Source: Paenibacillus sp. YN15 (lineage in GTDB: Bacteria > Bacillota > Bacilli > Paenibacillales > NBRC-103111). Taken from it: 64,000 nucleotides of DNA. This document shows positions 8,507 through 17,894 of this stretch, piece after piece. Position 1 is the first letter of the stretch; each line of letters starts with the position of its first letter. The stretch is taken from NCBI RefSeq assembly GCF_003285005.1, contig NZ_QMFA01000003.1, forward strand, positions 274,970 through 338,969, in the 5' to 3' direction. A model generated the notes under the pieces. That model had not been told where the DNA came from. It did no database searches and saw only the letters and a program-made list of their open reading frames with translations. Made by a program: the position numbers and the translations under genes.

Positions 8507-8552
8507 TGGGGAAATTCCTGCAAAGCAAATGAGGGATTTCCCCAATTTTTTT
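8507..8552 (+). promoter_or_regulatory. 13-bp GC-rich palindrome upstream of narK: candidate NreC operator and/or nreBCA terminator
   Basis: TGGGGAAATTCCT (8507-8519) pairs fully (one G-T pair) with AGGGATTTCCCCA (8532-8544), and a T run follows, so it could terminate the nreBCA operon. A closely related palindrome without a T run lies in front of narG (11962-11995) at almost the same distance from a -10 box. NreC is known in Staphylococcus to bind GC-rich palindromes before nar and narT. Both roles may apply. Confidence 0.65.
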
Positions 8553-8568
8553 CATGGCCAACTACACG

Positions 8569-8574
8569 GATAAT
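8569..8574 (+). promoter_or_regulatory. Candidate -10 box of narK
   Basis: GATAAT lies 43.5 bases downstream of the centre of the 8507-8544 palindrome. The -35 region (about 8546-8551) is only a T run, as expected for an activator-dependent promoter. Confidence 0.45.
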
Positions 8575-8610
8575 GGGGATAGGTAGTTGATGTCATGAGG
8601 AGGAATGGCC

Positions 8611-10134
8611 ATGGGACCACCCAAAGCGGTTTTACCGCTGCAAACCTTGAGTTTGATCCTCGGATTTGCAGTATGGGGCATTTTATCATCGTTAATCGTA
8701 TTCATCAAGGACGGTATTGCATTAACGCCGGGGCAATTATCCCTTGTAACGGCGGTACCTGTGGTTCTCGGCTCGATTTTGCGGATTCCGTTTGGCTATT
8801 GGACGAATAAATACGGCGCGCGAAATATGTTCTTGATCAGCTTCATCGTGCTGCTCGTTCCTGTATTCTACATCAGCCAAGCCAAGAGCTTCGCCGATCT
8901 GATTGCCGGAGGATTGTTCCTGGGAATATCGGGTGCGACCTTCTCAGTAGGGGTAACCTCTCTGCCGAAGTATTATCCCAAAGAAAAGCACGGATTCGTC
9001 AACGGCATTTACGGGCTGGGAAATTTGGGTTCGGCGCTGAGCACCTTCTTCGCTCCGGTGCTGGCGACGCAGATCGGATGGCGTCCGACAGTCCAGGTAT
9101 ATTTGATTTTGCTGGCAGTCTTCGCCCTTGCCAACTTCTTCATCGGAGACCGGAAGGAATCCAAGCTCAATGTTCCGCTGCTGGAGCAAATGAAGGGCAT
9201 CTACAAGAACGAGAAGCTATGGCTGATATGCTTTTTCTATTTTATTAGCTTCGGGGCCTTCGTGGCATTTACTGTTTTCCTGCCCAATCATCTGGTGAAT
9301 ACCTTCGGGATCAGCAAGGTTGATGCGGGTCTGCGAACTGCCGGATTCGTTACCCTGGCCACCTTCATGCGTCCGACAGGGGGGTGGCTTGGGGACCGGT
9401 ACAATCCCTTCAAAATATTGCTGTTCGTGTTCAGCGGACTGACCTTGGGCGGCATTCTGCTCGCGTTTTCTCCCTCCATTCCGCTCTTTACCGCCGGCTG
9501 TCTGTTGATCGGGCTATGTGCGGGGCTGGGCAACGGGACGATCTTCAAATTGGTTCCCCTCTACTTTGCCAAGCAATCCGGGATTGCCAACGGACTGATT
9601 TCCGCCCTTGGCGGATTAGGCGGATTCTTCCCGCCGCTGATGCTCGCTTCACTGCGGGCAATGACAGGCCATTACGCCATCGGATTCATGGCTTTGGCGA
9701 TGGTTGCCTTGTGCAGCATTCTGCTTACTCTCTACATGTACTGGCAGGACCGCGTTAAATTGGCGGAGCAAATTATACAGAGCACCTCACAGGCGGTATT
9801 GGTCACCAATTCAAAAGGGTTGATTCTAACCGTCAATCCGGCCTTCACCGCCCTTACAGGCTATACGAGAGAGGCGGCGATTGGGCAGAAGCCGGGTTTT
9901 TTGAAATCGGGCTTGCATGATCAAGCGTTCTATGAATCGATGTGGGAGCAGCTTACGGCGGAAAACGCATGGTCGGGCAACATGTGGAACAAAAAACGGA
10001 ACGGCGAATTGTATTTGCAGCATATCGCCATTAACGCCATCAAAAATGATGCTGGAGAAACGGACTATTATGTAGGCGTTTTCAATGAAATCAATCCTTT
10101 GGAATTCAGCAGGAGGTATTTTCATGAGCGGTAG
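8611..10134 (+). CDS. narK: NarK-family nitrate/nitrite transporter fused to a C-terminal PAS domain
   Basis: Imports nitrate and/or exports nitrite for the reductase downstream. Residues 1-380 form an MFS transporter with about 12 membrane segments and NarK-like glycine-rich motifs (GLGNLGSALSTFFAPVL, GGLGGFFPPLML). Residues ~385-500 form a soluble PAS domain (VLVTNSKGLILTVNPAFTAL, TGYTREAAIGQ, then a GELYLQHIAINAIKNDAG PAC-like end). NarK proteins are normally about 390-460 residues and end at the transporter, so this 507-residue fusion is unusual; frame and spacing show no sign of an error. ATG 8611 has AGGAGG 7 bases upstream, while ATG 8605 is too close to it. It overlaps moeA by 11 bases. 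Confidence 0.88.
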   Translation: MGPPKAVLPLQTLSLILGFAVWGILSSLIVFIKDGIALTPGQLSLVTAVPVVLGSILRIPFGYWTNKYGARNMFLISFIVLLVPVFYISQAKSFADLIAGGLFLGISGATFSVGVTSLPKYYPKEKHGFVNGIYGLGNLGSALSTFFAPVLATQIGWRPTVQVYLILLAVFALANFFIGDRKESKLNVPLLEQMKGIYKNEKLWLICFFYFISFGAFVAFTVFLPNHLVNTFGISKVDAGLRTAGFVTLATFMRPTGGWLGDRYNPFKILLFVFSGLTLGGILLAFSPSIPLFTAGCLLIGLCAGLGNGTIFKLVPLYFAKQSGIANGLISALGGLGGFFPPLMLASLRAMTGHYAIGFMALAMVALCSILLTLYMYWQDRVKLAEQIIQSTSQAVLVTNSKGLILTVNPAFTALTGYTREAAIGQKPGFLKSGLHDQAFYESMWEQLTAENAWSGNMWNKKRNGELYLQHIAINAIKNDAGETDYYVGVFNEINPLEFSRRYFHER

Positions 10135-11398
10135 GAAAGAACAAAAGAATTTTACGCGCAAAGCGGTTAGTGTGCAGGAAGCTGCACACCTGGTGCTTGA
10201 GCGTGTGCGGGTGATGCCGACGGAGGAAGTGCCTTTGATGCAGAGCATCGGCAGGACATTGGCTGTCGATCTAATCGCTCCACAGCCTATCCCCCATTTC
10301 CGCCGTTCAGGCATGGACGGGTTCGCAGTTGTGGCTGCCGATACGGGTAAAGCATCGGTTGGAGCGCCCGTTACCTTGGAGATTATCGACAATGTCCCCG
10401 CCGGGAAGGTATCGGGCAAGACCGTGCAGCCCGGTCGATGCATCCGGATCATGACGGGAGCGGCGGTGCCGGAGGGAGCGGATGCGGTAATCAAATATGA
10501 GATGACAACGGAGGAGGAGGCGCCGGACGGCATGGCCCTCTGCACGGTGAAAGGGGCTGTGTCCGCCGGGGAAAATGTCTCTGCCATCGGGATTGAAATT
10601 GCCGAGAAGGAAGCCGTGCTGCGTCAAGGCGTTCAGATCGGCGCCGGGGAAATCGCCCTGCTTGCAATGTTTGGCATCCATAAGGTGCAGGTCTACCGCC
10701 GGCCCAAGGTGGCGATTCTTGCAACCGGTGCAGAGCTGCTGCGCGTAGAAGAGGCGCTGGTGCCCGGGCGTGTCCGGAACAGCAACGCGTACATGCTGGC
10801 GGCGGCTATTGCGTCCTTCGGCGGTATTCCCGTTGTGCTGGACCAGGCGCCTGACGATGTGGACGTGGCAAAGCGGATGATCCTTGATGCACTCCGTGAG
10901 CATGATGTTATGGCGACGACGGGAGGCGTATCTGTCGGAGACCACGATATTCTGTATGATGTCACACAGTCATGGGATGGCGAGTTGCTCTTCAACAAGG
11001 TGATGATGCGGCCGGGAAGCCCGACAACCTTCGGAGTATGGCAAGGGAAGCCGGTTTTTGCCTTGTCCGGCAACCCTGCCGCCTGTTATGTCGGCTGCAG
11101 ATTATTTCTTCGGCCCGCACTCCGGGGCATGCTGGGCGCAGAGCTTAGCCCTGAACCCCGGGTGACGGCAACCTTAACGGAGGATTACGTGAAATCGGAC
11201 CGTTTTACACGATTTGTCCGTGGCCGCATGTTTGAGCAGGACGGCAAGCTGATGGCCGCGCCGGTGGGTTATGATATGTCCAGCTTAACCGTATCCCTGC
11301 GGGATGCCAATTGTCTGATCTGTCTTCCGGGTTCTCCTTCCGGATATCGGGCCGGCTCCCTGGTGGAGCTTATTCCCCTGAAGGGATTCTATGACTAA
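10124..11398 (+). CDS. moeA: Molybdopterin molybdenumtransferase MoeA
   Basis: Inserts molybdate into adenylylated molybdopterin to make molybdenum cofactor for nitrate reductase. The 424-residue protein has the MoeA hallmarks: RRSGMDGFAV near the N-terminus, GRCIRIMTGAAVPEGADAV, then the MoCF_biosynth fold with ATGAELL, GRVRNSNAYML, TTGGVSVGDHD and FALSGNPAAC. The start at ATG 10124 has AGGAGG 7 bases upstream and overlaps the end of narK. Its stop overlaps the start of mobB (TAATG), so the three are one operon. C-terminal residues 345-424 match the MoeA C-terminal domain. Confidence 0.95.
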   Translation: MSGRKEQKNFTRKAVSVQEAAHLVLERVRVMPTEEVPLMQSIGRTLAVDLIAPQPIPHFRRSGMDGFAVVAADTGKASVGAPVTLEIIDNVPAGKVSGKTVQPGRCIRIMTGAAVPEGADAVIKYEMTTEEEAPDGMALCTVKGAVSAGENVSAIGIEIAEKEAVLRQGVQIGAGEIALLAMFGIHKVQVYRRPKVAILATGAELLRVEEALVPGRVRNSNAYMLAAAIASFGGIPVVLDQAPDDVDVAKRMILDALREHDVMATTGGVSVGDHDILYDVTQSWDGELLFNKVMMRPGSPTTFGVWQGKPVFALSGNPAACYVGCRLFLRPALRGMLGAELSPEPRVTATLTEDYVKSDRFTRFVRGRMFEQDGKLMAAPVGYDMSSLTVSLRDANCLICLPGSPSGYRAGSLVELIPLKGFYD

Positions 11399-11946
11399 TG
11401 GAGCCAAGAGACATGAACATTCCATCCGGCGCGCCTTCTTTCGTACCGGCTGTCCCTGTCCTGCAAATTATCGGCTACAAAAACAGCGGCAAAACCGCCC
11501 TCGTGTGCAGGCTTATCGCTGCGCTTACCGCCGAGGGGCTTCGTGTCGGCTCGGCCAAGCATGACGCCCACGATTTCCGCCTGGATGACCTGGGCACAGA
11601 TAGCGAGAAGCATCTGTCTCACGGCGCCGTAGAAACAGTCCTGACTTCATCCACGGCTACCCGCTCCATGCGCAAAAGCTCCACATCCCTGGACGACATT
11701 GCCCGGCAGCTTGTTGGCAAGGTTGATATTCTCATCGCCGAAGGCTTCAAATCGGCCCGTCATCCCAAGATTGCGCTGATCCGCCATGACGGTGACATGG
11801 AAGCTTTGCCGGCCCAAGCGGCAAACATCCGGCTTTGGATCAGCTGGGAGAAGCCTGTTGGCCGCACCTCCCCTCCAACCCTGTGGCTCAAGCATGAGGA
11901 CTCTGTCCTTGAAGCGGCGGTTTCCCTTGCACGTTCCCTTCTGTAG
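11398..11946 (+). CDS. mobB: Molybdopterin-guanine dinucleotide biosynthesis adaptor MobB
   Basis: A P-loop GTPase that assists conversion of molybdenum cofactor to the bis-MGD form used by NarG. It has Walker A GYKNSGKT (about residues 28-35), SAKHDAHDF, and DILIAEGFKSARHPKI, all typical of MobB; 182 residues is normal length. The ATG shares its A with the moeA stop codon. The partner mobA, which does the GMP transfer, is not in this window and must be elsewhere. Confidence 0.93.
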   Translation: MEPRDMNIPSGAPSFVPAVPVLQIIGYKNSGKTALVCRLIAALTAEGLRVGSAKHDAHDFRLDDLGTDSEKHLSHGAVETVLTSSTATRSMRKSSTSLDDIARQLVGKVDILIAEGFKSARHPKIALIRHDGDMEALPAQAANIRLWISWEKPVGRTSPPTLWLKHEDSVLEAAVSLARSLL

Positions 11947-11961
11947 CCGATCACCGATTTC

Positions 11962-12026
11962 GGGGAATCCCTGCCGTGGAATGGGGGAGTTCCCCTCTCT
12001 TATCCGCCTGCTCCTGCCTTTACAAT
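11962..12026 (+). promoter_or_regulatory. narG promoter with GC-rich palindrome (candidate NreC operator)
   Basis: GGGGAATCCCTGC opposed to GGGGGAGTTCCCC spans 11962-11995; outer arms GGGGAA/TTCCCC are perfect. The -10 box TACAAT is at 12021-12026, 42.5 bases after the palindrome centre, against 43.5 in front of narK. There is no T run, so this copy is unlikely to be a terminator. The shared sequence and equal spacing argue for a common activator site. Confidence 0.65.
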
Positions 12027-12058
12027 AGAAGTATCATAAGGGGCAAGGAGCTGGAACG

Positions 12059-15000
12059 ATGAACAAGTTCAATCCTCTGATCCAAAAGCTGAAATTTTTC
12101 CGCAAGCGGGAGACCAATGCGGAGGGGTGGAGCGAAGAGTCCACAGCCGACCGCTCCTGGGAGAATATGTACCGGAACCGTTGGCAGCATGACAGCGTGA
12201 TCCGTTCAACCCATGGCGTAAACTGCACAGGCTCCTGCAGCTGGAAAATATTCGTGAAAGACGGAATTGTCACCTGGGAAACCCAGCAGACGGATTATCC
12301 CACGACAGGACCGGACATGCCGGAGTTCGAACCCCGGGGCTGTCCCCGCGGAGCCAGCTTTTCCTGGTACCTGTATAGTCCGCTTCGGGTGAAATATCCC
12401 TATATCCGCGGCAGGCTGCTGAATCTATGGCGGGAAGCGAAGAGCAAATACTCTGATCCCGTTGAGGCGTGGAACTCGATTATGCAGGACGAGAATAAAA
12501 AACAATCGTATAAATCGGCCCGCGGCAAAGGCGGCATGGTCCGGGCATCGTGGGATGAAGCAACCGAGATTATCTCCGCCTCCATGATTTCTACTATCAA
12601 AAAGTATGGCCCGGACCGTGTGATTGGGTTTTCCCCTATTCCGGCTATGTCCATGGTCAGCTACGCGGCAGGCTCACGCTTCCTGTCCCTCATCGGTTCG
12701 CCGCTGCTCAGCTTCTACGATTGGTATGCGGATTTGCCGCCGGCCTCGCCGCAAATCTGGGGGGACCAGACGGATGTTCCCGAAAGCAGCGACTGGTACA
12801 ACTCCAGTTATTTGCTGGTCTGGGGCTCGAATCTGCCGATGACAAGAACCCCGGATGCCCATTTCATGACGGAAGCCCGTTACCGCGGAACCAAAGTCGT
12901 CTCCATCAGCCCGGATTATGCGGAGTTTGTAAAATTCGCGGATAAATGGCTGCCGGCGAAGCAAGGAACAGACGGCGCACTGGCCATGGCCATGGGGCAT
13001 GTCATTCTGAACGAGTTCTATGTGAAGCAGAGAACGCCCTATTTTGAAAACTACTCCAAGAAATATACGGATTTCCCGTTCCTTGTGCTGCTCCGGGAGC
13101 AGGATGGGGCGTTCGCGGCAGACCGGTTTCTCACGGCCCATGATCTGGGAATCGCAACGAATAACAGCGAATGGAAGACCGTGCTCATCGACGAAATCTC
13201 CGGCGGGCTGCGGATTCCCAACGGCACCATCGGCTCACGCTGGGGAGAAGAGGGCAAGTGGAATCTGGAAATGGTTGACACGTTAACAGGGGAAGAGATT
13301 ATACCGCAGCTGGGATTGGGGGATTCCGCCGAAGGCCGACTTGAGATCAGACTTCCTTATTTCTCCGACCAAAGCAAATCCGCGGTTTCCCGGTTAATCC
13401 CTTACCGCACCGTTACGGATGCCAACGGGGTGGAGCATCGCGCCACTACTGTATTCGATCTTATGCTGGCCCAATATGGCGTCGATTTGCGGCATGGCAG
13501 CGACTACAATGACGCCGACTCCGCATACACGCCTGCATGGCAGGAGCAAATTACCGGCGTGGACAGGGCATCCGTCATTCAGATTGCAAGGGAGTTCGCG
13601 CAGAATGCGGTAGACAGCGAAGGCCGGTCGATGATCATTGTCGGCGCAGGGATCAATCACTGGTACAACTCGGATACGATTTATCGCAGTGTGCTGAATC
13701 TGGTGTTGATGACAGGCTGCCAGGGAGTCAACGGCGGCGGCTGGGCGCATTACGTGGGCCAAGAGAAATTGCGCCCTGCGGAAGGCTGGGCCAATGTTGC
13801 CTTCGCCAGAGACTGGACCATGCCGCCACGGCAGCAGAACGGAACCTCCTTTTTCTATTTTGCCACCAATCAATGGAGGTTTGAATCCAATCCCGTGGAC
13901 GGGCATACGTCAGCCCTAAGCGGCAAAACCCGTTATGCCCACTATGCGGATTACAATGTTTTGGCTGCGCGCCTGGGCTGGCTGCCTTCTTATCCCCAGT
14001 TTAATAAGAACTCCATTGACCTGGCGGAGGAAGCGGCGGCACAGGGACACCAATCTCCTGAGGCGGTTGCCGGCTATGTGGCGGATCAGCTGAAGGACAG
14101 AGCCTTGCAGTTCGCCATTGAAGATCCCGATGCGGATACGAATCATCCCAAGGTGATGTTTGTCTGGCGGGCCAACCTGATCTCCAGCTCCGGCAAGGGG
14201 CATGAATATTTCCTGAAATATTTGCTCGGCGCCCATAACGGTCTGTTGAATGATGACTCGGATACCCTTCGTCCCGAAGAAATCAAATGGCATGACCAAG
14301 CTGCGGAAGGCAAGCTCGATCTCATGGTGGATATCGATTTCCGGATGTCGGGAACCGCCGTCTATTCCGATATCGTGCTGCCAGCGGCAACCTGGTATGA
14401 AAAAAGCGATCTTTCGTCCACGGATATGCATCCCTTCATTCATCCCTTTAATCCGGCGGTTCCGCCGTTATGGGAATCCAAGTCGGATTGGGAGACCTTC
14501 AAGGCGATTGCGAAGACCTTCTCGGAGATGGCGGCAAAGCAGTTTGACGCTCCGCAGCGCGATATTGTTTCCGTGCCGCTGCAGCATGATACCCCCGATG
14601 AGCTGGCGCAGCCCTTCGGCAAAATTCTCGATTGGAGCAAAGGCGAGACCGGGGCGGTTCCGGGCAAGACCATGCCGAAGTTTGTGGTGGTGGAGCGGGA
14701 TTACGCTGCGGTGTATAAGAAGATGACCTCGCTTGGACCGAACATTAAGGATAAGCCATACGGCATTAAGGGAATTAACTGGTCTGCGGCAAACGAATAC
14801 GAATTGATGAAGAAGGTGAACGGCGTTGTGGCCGAACCCGGAATTAGCCAAGGGTGCCCGAAGCTGGTTACGGACCGCCATATGTCGGAAGCGATTCTTA
14901 CTTTATCCTCCACCAGCAACGGGAAAATGGCCGTTAAGGCGTGGGAAGCACTGGAAAAGAAAACCGCGCTTCAATTAAAGGATCTGGCGGAGGATCGCAT

Positions 15001-15739
15001 CGAGGAGCGCTTTACCTTCAACGAGATTACCACACAGCCAAAGACGGTTATTACGTCCCCTGCATTCAGCGGCTCAGAGCAGCATGGGCGCCGTTATTCG
15101 CCATTCACCACCAATGTGGAGCGGCTGATTCCGTACCGCACACTGACCGGACGCCAGCATTATTACCTGGATCATGAGCTGCTGACTGAATTTGGCGAGA
15201 ATCTGGCGGTTTACAAGCCGACCATGAAGCATGCGCCTTTCCATACCAACAAGAACCGCCCGGCAGCCAAAGGGAAGGAGATCGTCCTGAATTTCATGAC
15301 TCCGCACAGCAAATGGTCCATTCACAGTATGTATTTTGACTCCCTCCCCATGCTTACGCTGTTTCGCGGCGGACCTACCGTCTGGATCAACAAAGACGAT
15401 GCCGCCGATGCGGAGATAGCGGATAATGATTGGATCGAATGCTTCAACCAGAATGGAGCCGTTGTGGCGCGTGCGGTGGTCACCCACAGGATGCCCCGGG
15501 GTATGGCCTACATGCATCATGCCCAGGACCGGACCATCAACGTGCCTGCAACGGATGTGACGACCACACGCGGCGGAACACACAACAGCCCGACGCGGAT
15601 TCATGTGAAGCCCACCCATATGATCGGCGGGTATGCGCAGCTCAGCTACGGCTTTAACTACTACGGGCCTACAGGGAATCAGCGGGACTTGTATGTGGTG
15701 CTCCGCAAATTGGAGGAGGTGAACTGGCTTGAGGATTAA
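12059..15739 (+). CDS. narG: Respiratory nitrate reductase alpha subunit NarG
   Basis: Catalytic subunit of the membrane-bound nitrate reductase; it reduces nitrate to nitrite at a bis-MGD molybdenum centre on the cytoplasmic face. Length 1226 matches Bacillus NarG. The N-terminal HGVNCTGSCSWK provides the His/Cys ligands of the FS0 [4Fe-4S] cluster, with ETQQTDYP and EPRGCPRGASFSWYLYSPLR after it. YNSSYLLVWGSNLP, VGAGINHWYNSDTIYRS and the C-terminal molydopterin-binding segment THNSPTRIHVKPTHMIGGY fit the family. The start has AAGGAG upstream. It overlaps narH by 11 bases. Confidence 0.98.
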   Translation: MNKFNPLIQKLKFFRKRETNAEGWSEESTADRSWENMYRNRWQHDSVIRSTHGVNCTGSCSWKIFVKDGIVTWETQQTDYPTTGPDMPEFEPRGCPRGASFSWYLYSPLRVKYPYIRGRLLNLWREAKSKYSDPVEAWNSIMQDENKKQSYKSARGKGGMVRASWDEATEIISASMISTIKKYGPDRVIGFSPIPAMSMVSYAAGSRFLSLIGSPLLSFYDWYADLPPASPQIWGDQTDVPESSDWYNSSYLLVWGSNLPMTRTPDAHFMTEARYRGTKVVSISPDYAEFVKFADKWLPAKQGTDGALAMAMGHVILNEFYVKQRTPYFENYSKKYTDFPFLVLLREQDGAFAADRFLTAHDLGIATNNSEWKTVLIDEISGGLRIPNGTIGSRWGEEGKWNLEMVDTLTGEEIIPQLGLGDSAEGRLEIRLPYFSDQSKSAVSRLIPYRTVTDANGVEHRATTVFDLMLAQYGVDLRHGSDYNDADSAYTPAWQEQITGVDRASVIQIAREFAQNAVDSEGRSMIIVGAGINHWYNSDTIYRSVLNLVLMTGCQGVNGGGWAHYVGQEKLRPAEGWANVAFARDWTMPPRQQNGTSFFYFATNQWRFESNPVDGHTSALSGKTRYAHYADYNVLAARLGWLPSYPQFNKNSIDLAEEAAAQGHQSPEAVAGYVADQLKDRALQFAIEDPDADTNHPKVMFVWRANLISSSGKGHEYFLKYLLGAHNGLLNDDSDTLRPEEIKWHDQAAEGKLDLMVDIDFRMSGTAVYSDIVLPAATWYEKSDLSSTDMHPFIHPFNPAVPPLWESKSDWETFKAIAKTFSEMAAKQFDAPQRDIVSVPLQHDTPDELAQPFGKILDWSKGETGAVPGKTMPKFVVVERDYAAVYKKMTSLGPNIKDKPYGIKGINWSAANEYELMKKVNGVVAEPGISQGCPKLVTDRHMSEAILTLSSTSNGKMAVKAWEALEKKTALQLKDLAEDRIEERFTFNEITTQPKTVITSPAFSGSEQHGRRYSPFTTNVERLIPYRTLTGRQHYYLDHELLTEFGENLAVYKPTMKHAPFHTNKNRPAAKGKEIVLNFMTPHSKWSIHSMYFDSLPMLTLFRGGPTVWINKDDAADAEIADNDWIECFNQNGAVVARAVVTHRMPRGMAYMHHAQDRTINVPATDVTTTRGGTHNSPTRIHVKPTHMIGGYAQLSYGFNYYGPTGNQRDLYVVLRKLEEVNWLED

Positions 15740-17198
15740 GGCGCAGATCGGGATGGTTATGAACCTGGACAAGTGCATTGGATGCCATACCTGCTCCGTT
15801 ACCTGCAAAAACACATGGACCAACCGTAAAGGCGCGGAGTATATGTGGTTCAATAATGTGGAGACCAAGCCGGGGATCGGGTATCCCAAGCAATGGGAGA
15901 ATCAGGACAAATACAAGGGCGGCTGGGTGCTGAAGAACGGCAAGCTGGAGCTGCGCTCCGGCAGCCGGGCCAACCGGCTCAAGAATATTTTCTTCAATCC
16001 GGACCAGCCGGTGATCGACGACTACTATGAACCCTGGGACTACGATTATGAGAAGCTGCAGCAAAGTCCGGAACGCAAGCATCAGCCGGTGGCCCGTCCG
16101 AAATCTCAGATTACCGGTGAATATATGAACTTGGAATGGGGACCTAACTGGGAGGACGATCTCGCGGGGGTGCATGAGTCCGGCTACCGCGATCCGAATA
16201 TGGCGGGCATCGAAGAATCGGTCCGGATGGAGTTTGAGCAGGTATTTATGATGTATTTGCCCAGGATATGCGAGCATTGCATTAATCCCCCCTGCGTATC
16301 CAGCTGCCCGTCCGGCGCCATGTATAAGCGGGAAGAGGACGGGATTGTACTTGTCGATCAGAATGCGTGCCGGTCATGGCGGTTCTGCGTATCCAGTTGT
16401 CCGTATAAGAAGGTCTATTTCAACTGGCAGACCAACAAAGCGGAGAAATGCACCCTGTGCTTCCCGCGGATCGAGCAAGGCTTGCCGACGATTTGTTCGG
16501 AAACCTGTGTCGGCCGTATCCGGTACCTTGGCGTTATGTTCTATGACGCAGATCGGGTGGAGGCTGCAGCCTCTGTTGCCGAGGAGCAGGAGCTGTACGA
16601 GTCGCAGCTCGACATTTTCCTCGATCCTCATGATCCTGAAGTGATTGCCGCTGCGCGTGCAGCGAATATTCCGGAGGATTGGATTGAGCATGCGCAGCGC
16701 TCGCCCATCTACAAAATGGCGGTGGATTGGAAAATCGCCCTTCCCCTTCATCCGGAGTACCGGACCTTGCCGATGGTCTGGTATGTTCCGCCGCTCAGCC
16801 CGATCACGAACATGGTGGAGGGCAAAGGAGCAACGGCGTCGCCCGGGGATATTTTCCCCGCGATAGACGATATGCGGATTCCCGTCCAATACCTTGCGAA
16901 TCTGCTGTCGGCAGGAAATACCCAGGTCATCACCCATGTGCTGAAAAAGATGGCCGTAATGCGTTCGCATATGCGCTCTCTGAACTTGAAGAAGGCCCCT
17001 GACCTTGCTTTGCTGGAGCAATTCGGGATGACCGCCCGGGATACGGAAGAAATGTACCGCCTGTTGGCCATTGCCAAGTATGAGGACCGCTTTGTTATTC
17101 CGGCAGCGCACCGCGAGGAATTTGCCGATCTTTATTCGGAGCAGGGAGCTTGCGGCTTTACCAATATGATGGGCGGTCCGGGACCCTGCGGCGGTTAG
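15729..17198 (+). CDS. narH: Respiratory nitrate reductase beta subunit NarH
   Basis: Electron-transfer subunit with four iron-sulfur clusters linking NarI haems to NarG. The first ferredoxin-like motif is CIGCHTCSVTCKNTW; later come ICEHCINPPCVSSCPSGAMY, CRSWRFCVSSCPYKK and CTLCFPRIEQGLPTICSETC. The Trp in CRSWRFC replaces one Cys and marks the [3Fe-4S] cluster, as in E. coli NarH. Length is 489. The start is probably TTG 15729, which has GGAGGT 8 bases upstream and lies inside the end of narG, giving tight coupling. Confidence 0.97.
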   Translation: MRIKAQIGMVMNLDKCIGCHTCSVTCKNTWTNRKGAEYMWFNNVETKPGIGYPKQWENQDKYKGGWVLKNGKLELRSGSRANRLKNIFFNPDQPVIDDYYEPWDYDYEKLQQSPERKHQPVARPKSQITGEYMNLEWGPNWEDDLAGVHESGYRDPNMAGIEESVRMEFEQVFMMYLPRICEHCINPPCVSSCPSGAMYKREEDGIVLVDQNACRSWRFCVSSCPYKKVYFNWQTNKAEKCTLCFPRIEQGLPTICSETCVGRIRYLGVMFYDADRVEAAASVAEEQELYESQLDIFLDPHDPEVIAAARAANIPEDWIEHAQRSPIYKMAVDWKIALPLHPEYRTLPMVWYVPPLSPITNMVEGKGATASPGDIFPAIDDMRIPVQYLANLLSAGNTQVITHVLKKMAVMRSHMRSLNLKKAPDLALLEQFGMTARDTEEMYRLLAIAKYEDRFVIPAAHREEFADLYSEQGACGFTNMMGGPGPCGG

Positions 17199-17231
17199 GC
17201 TTGCTATTTATCGGATGAGGAGGGATGGGAC

Positions 17232-17894
17232 ATGAAGGAGCTGACGCTGCGTTCCAACTGGATGTTATTTTCGCAGCTGCTGCAATATCCGGAGGCGGAT
17301 TGGCAGGATACGGCAGACGAATTGTACGTGAATTGGCGCCATTTCATTCAAGGCGAAGAAGAGGACGAGGCGGTTAAGCCGCTTCAAGAGCTTGCAGGCC
17401 AATGTCTTGCCGAGCTTGCGGGAATGGATGCGGAGGCGATCAAGGCGGCGTATGTGAAGACCTTTGATTTTGGCAAAAAGTCAAATTTGTACTTGACCTA
17501 CGGACAGCTGGGAGAGGACCGGGAGCGCGGCCCGGTATTATTGCAGCTGAAACAAATCTATGAGCAGGAGGAGATTGTTCTTGCTACGGATGAATTGCCG
17601 GATTATTTGCCGTTGATGTTGGAATATGCGGCGGTTGCCGGTGGGGACCGGGGAATGCGCTTGCTGGTCTCCTTCCGGAAAGCAATGGTGACGATTCAAG
17701 AGGCGCTTCACCGCTCATGCAGCCCCTACCGCCATGTGCTGGACGGCATCATGTGGATCATCGATGAATCGGGCCTCACGGAGGGGTCTTTCGATATGAT
17801 CGCCTCTGCCGGTTCCGGAAGCACACCTCCCGCGTTGGGCTGCGGGCCCATGTGGGCTGCCGCCGGGTACGGGAACGCAGGGAGGAATGCGTAA
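17232..17894 (+). CDS. narJ: Nitrate reductase assembly chaperone NarJ
   Basis: TorD/NarJ-family chaperone that holds apo-NarG until the molybdenum cofactor is inserted; not part of the final enzyme. The 220-residue, mostly helical protein has the family's YVKTFDF...LYLTYGQ.GEDRERG motif near residues 75-100 and PDYLPLMLEYAA after it. AGGAGGGATGGGAC precedes the ATG. Its stop overlaps the narI start by one base. Confidence 0.94.
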   Translation: MKELTLRSNWMLFSQLLQYPEADWQDTADELYVNWRHFIQGEEEDEAVKPLQELAGQCLAELAGMDAEAIKAAYVKTFDFGKKSNLYLTYGQLGEDRERGPVLLQLKQIYEQEEIVLATDELPDYLPLMLEYAAVAGGDRGMRLLVSFRKAMVTIQEALHRSCSPYRHVLDGIMWIIDESGLTEGSFDMIASAGSGSTPPALGCGPMWAAAGYGNAGRNA

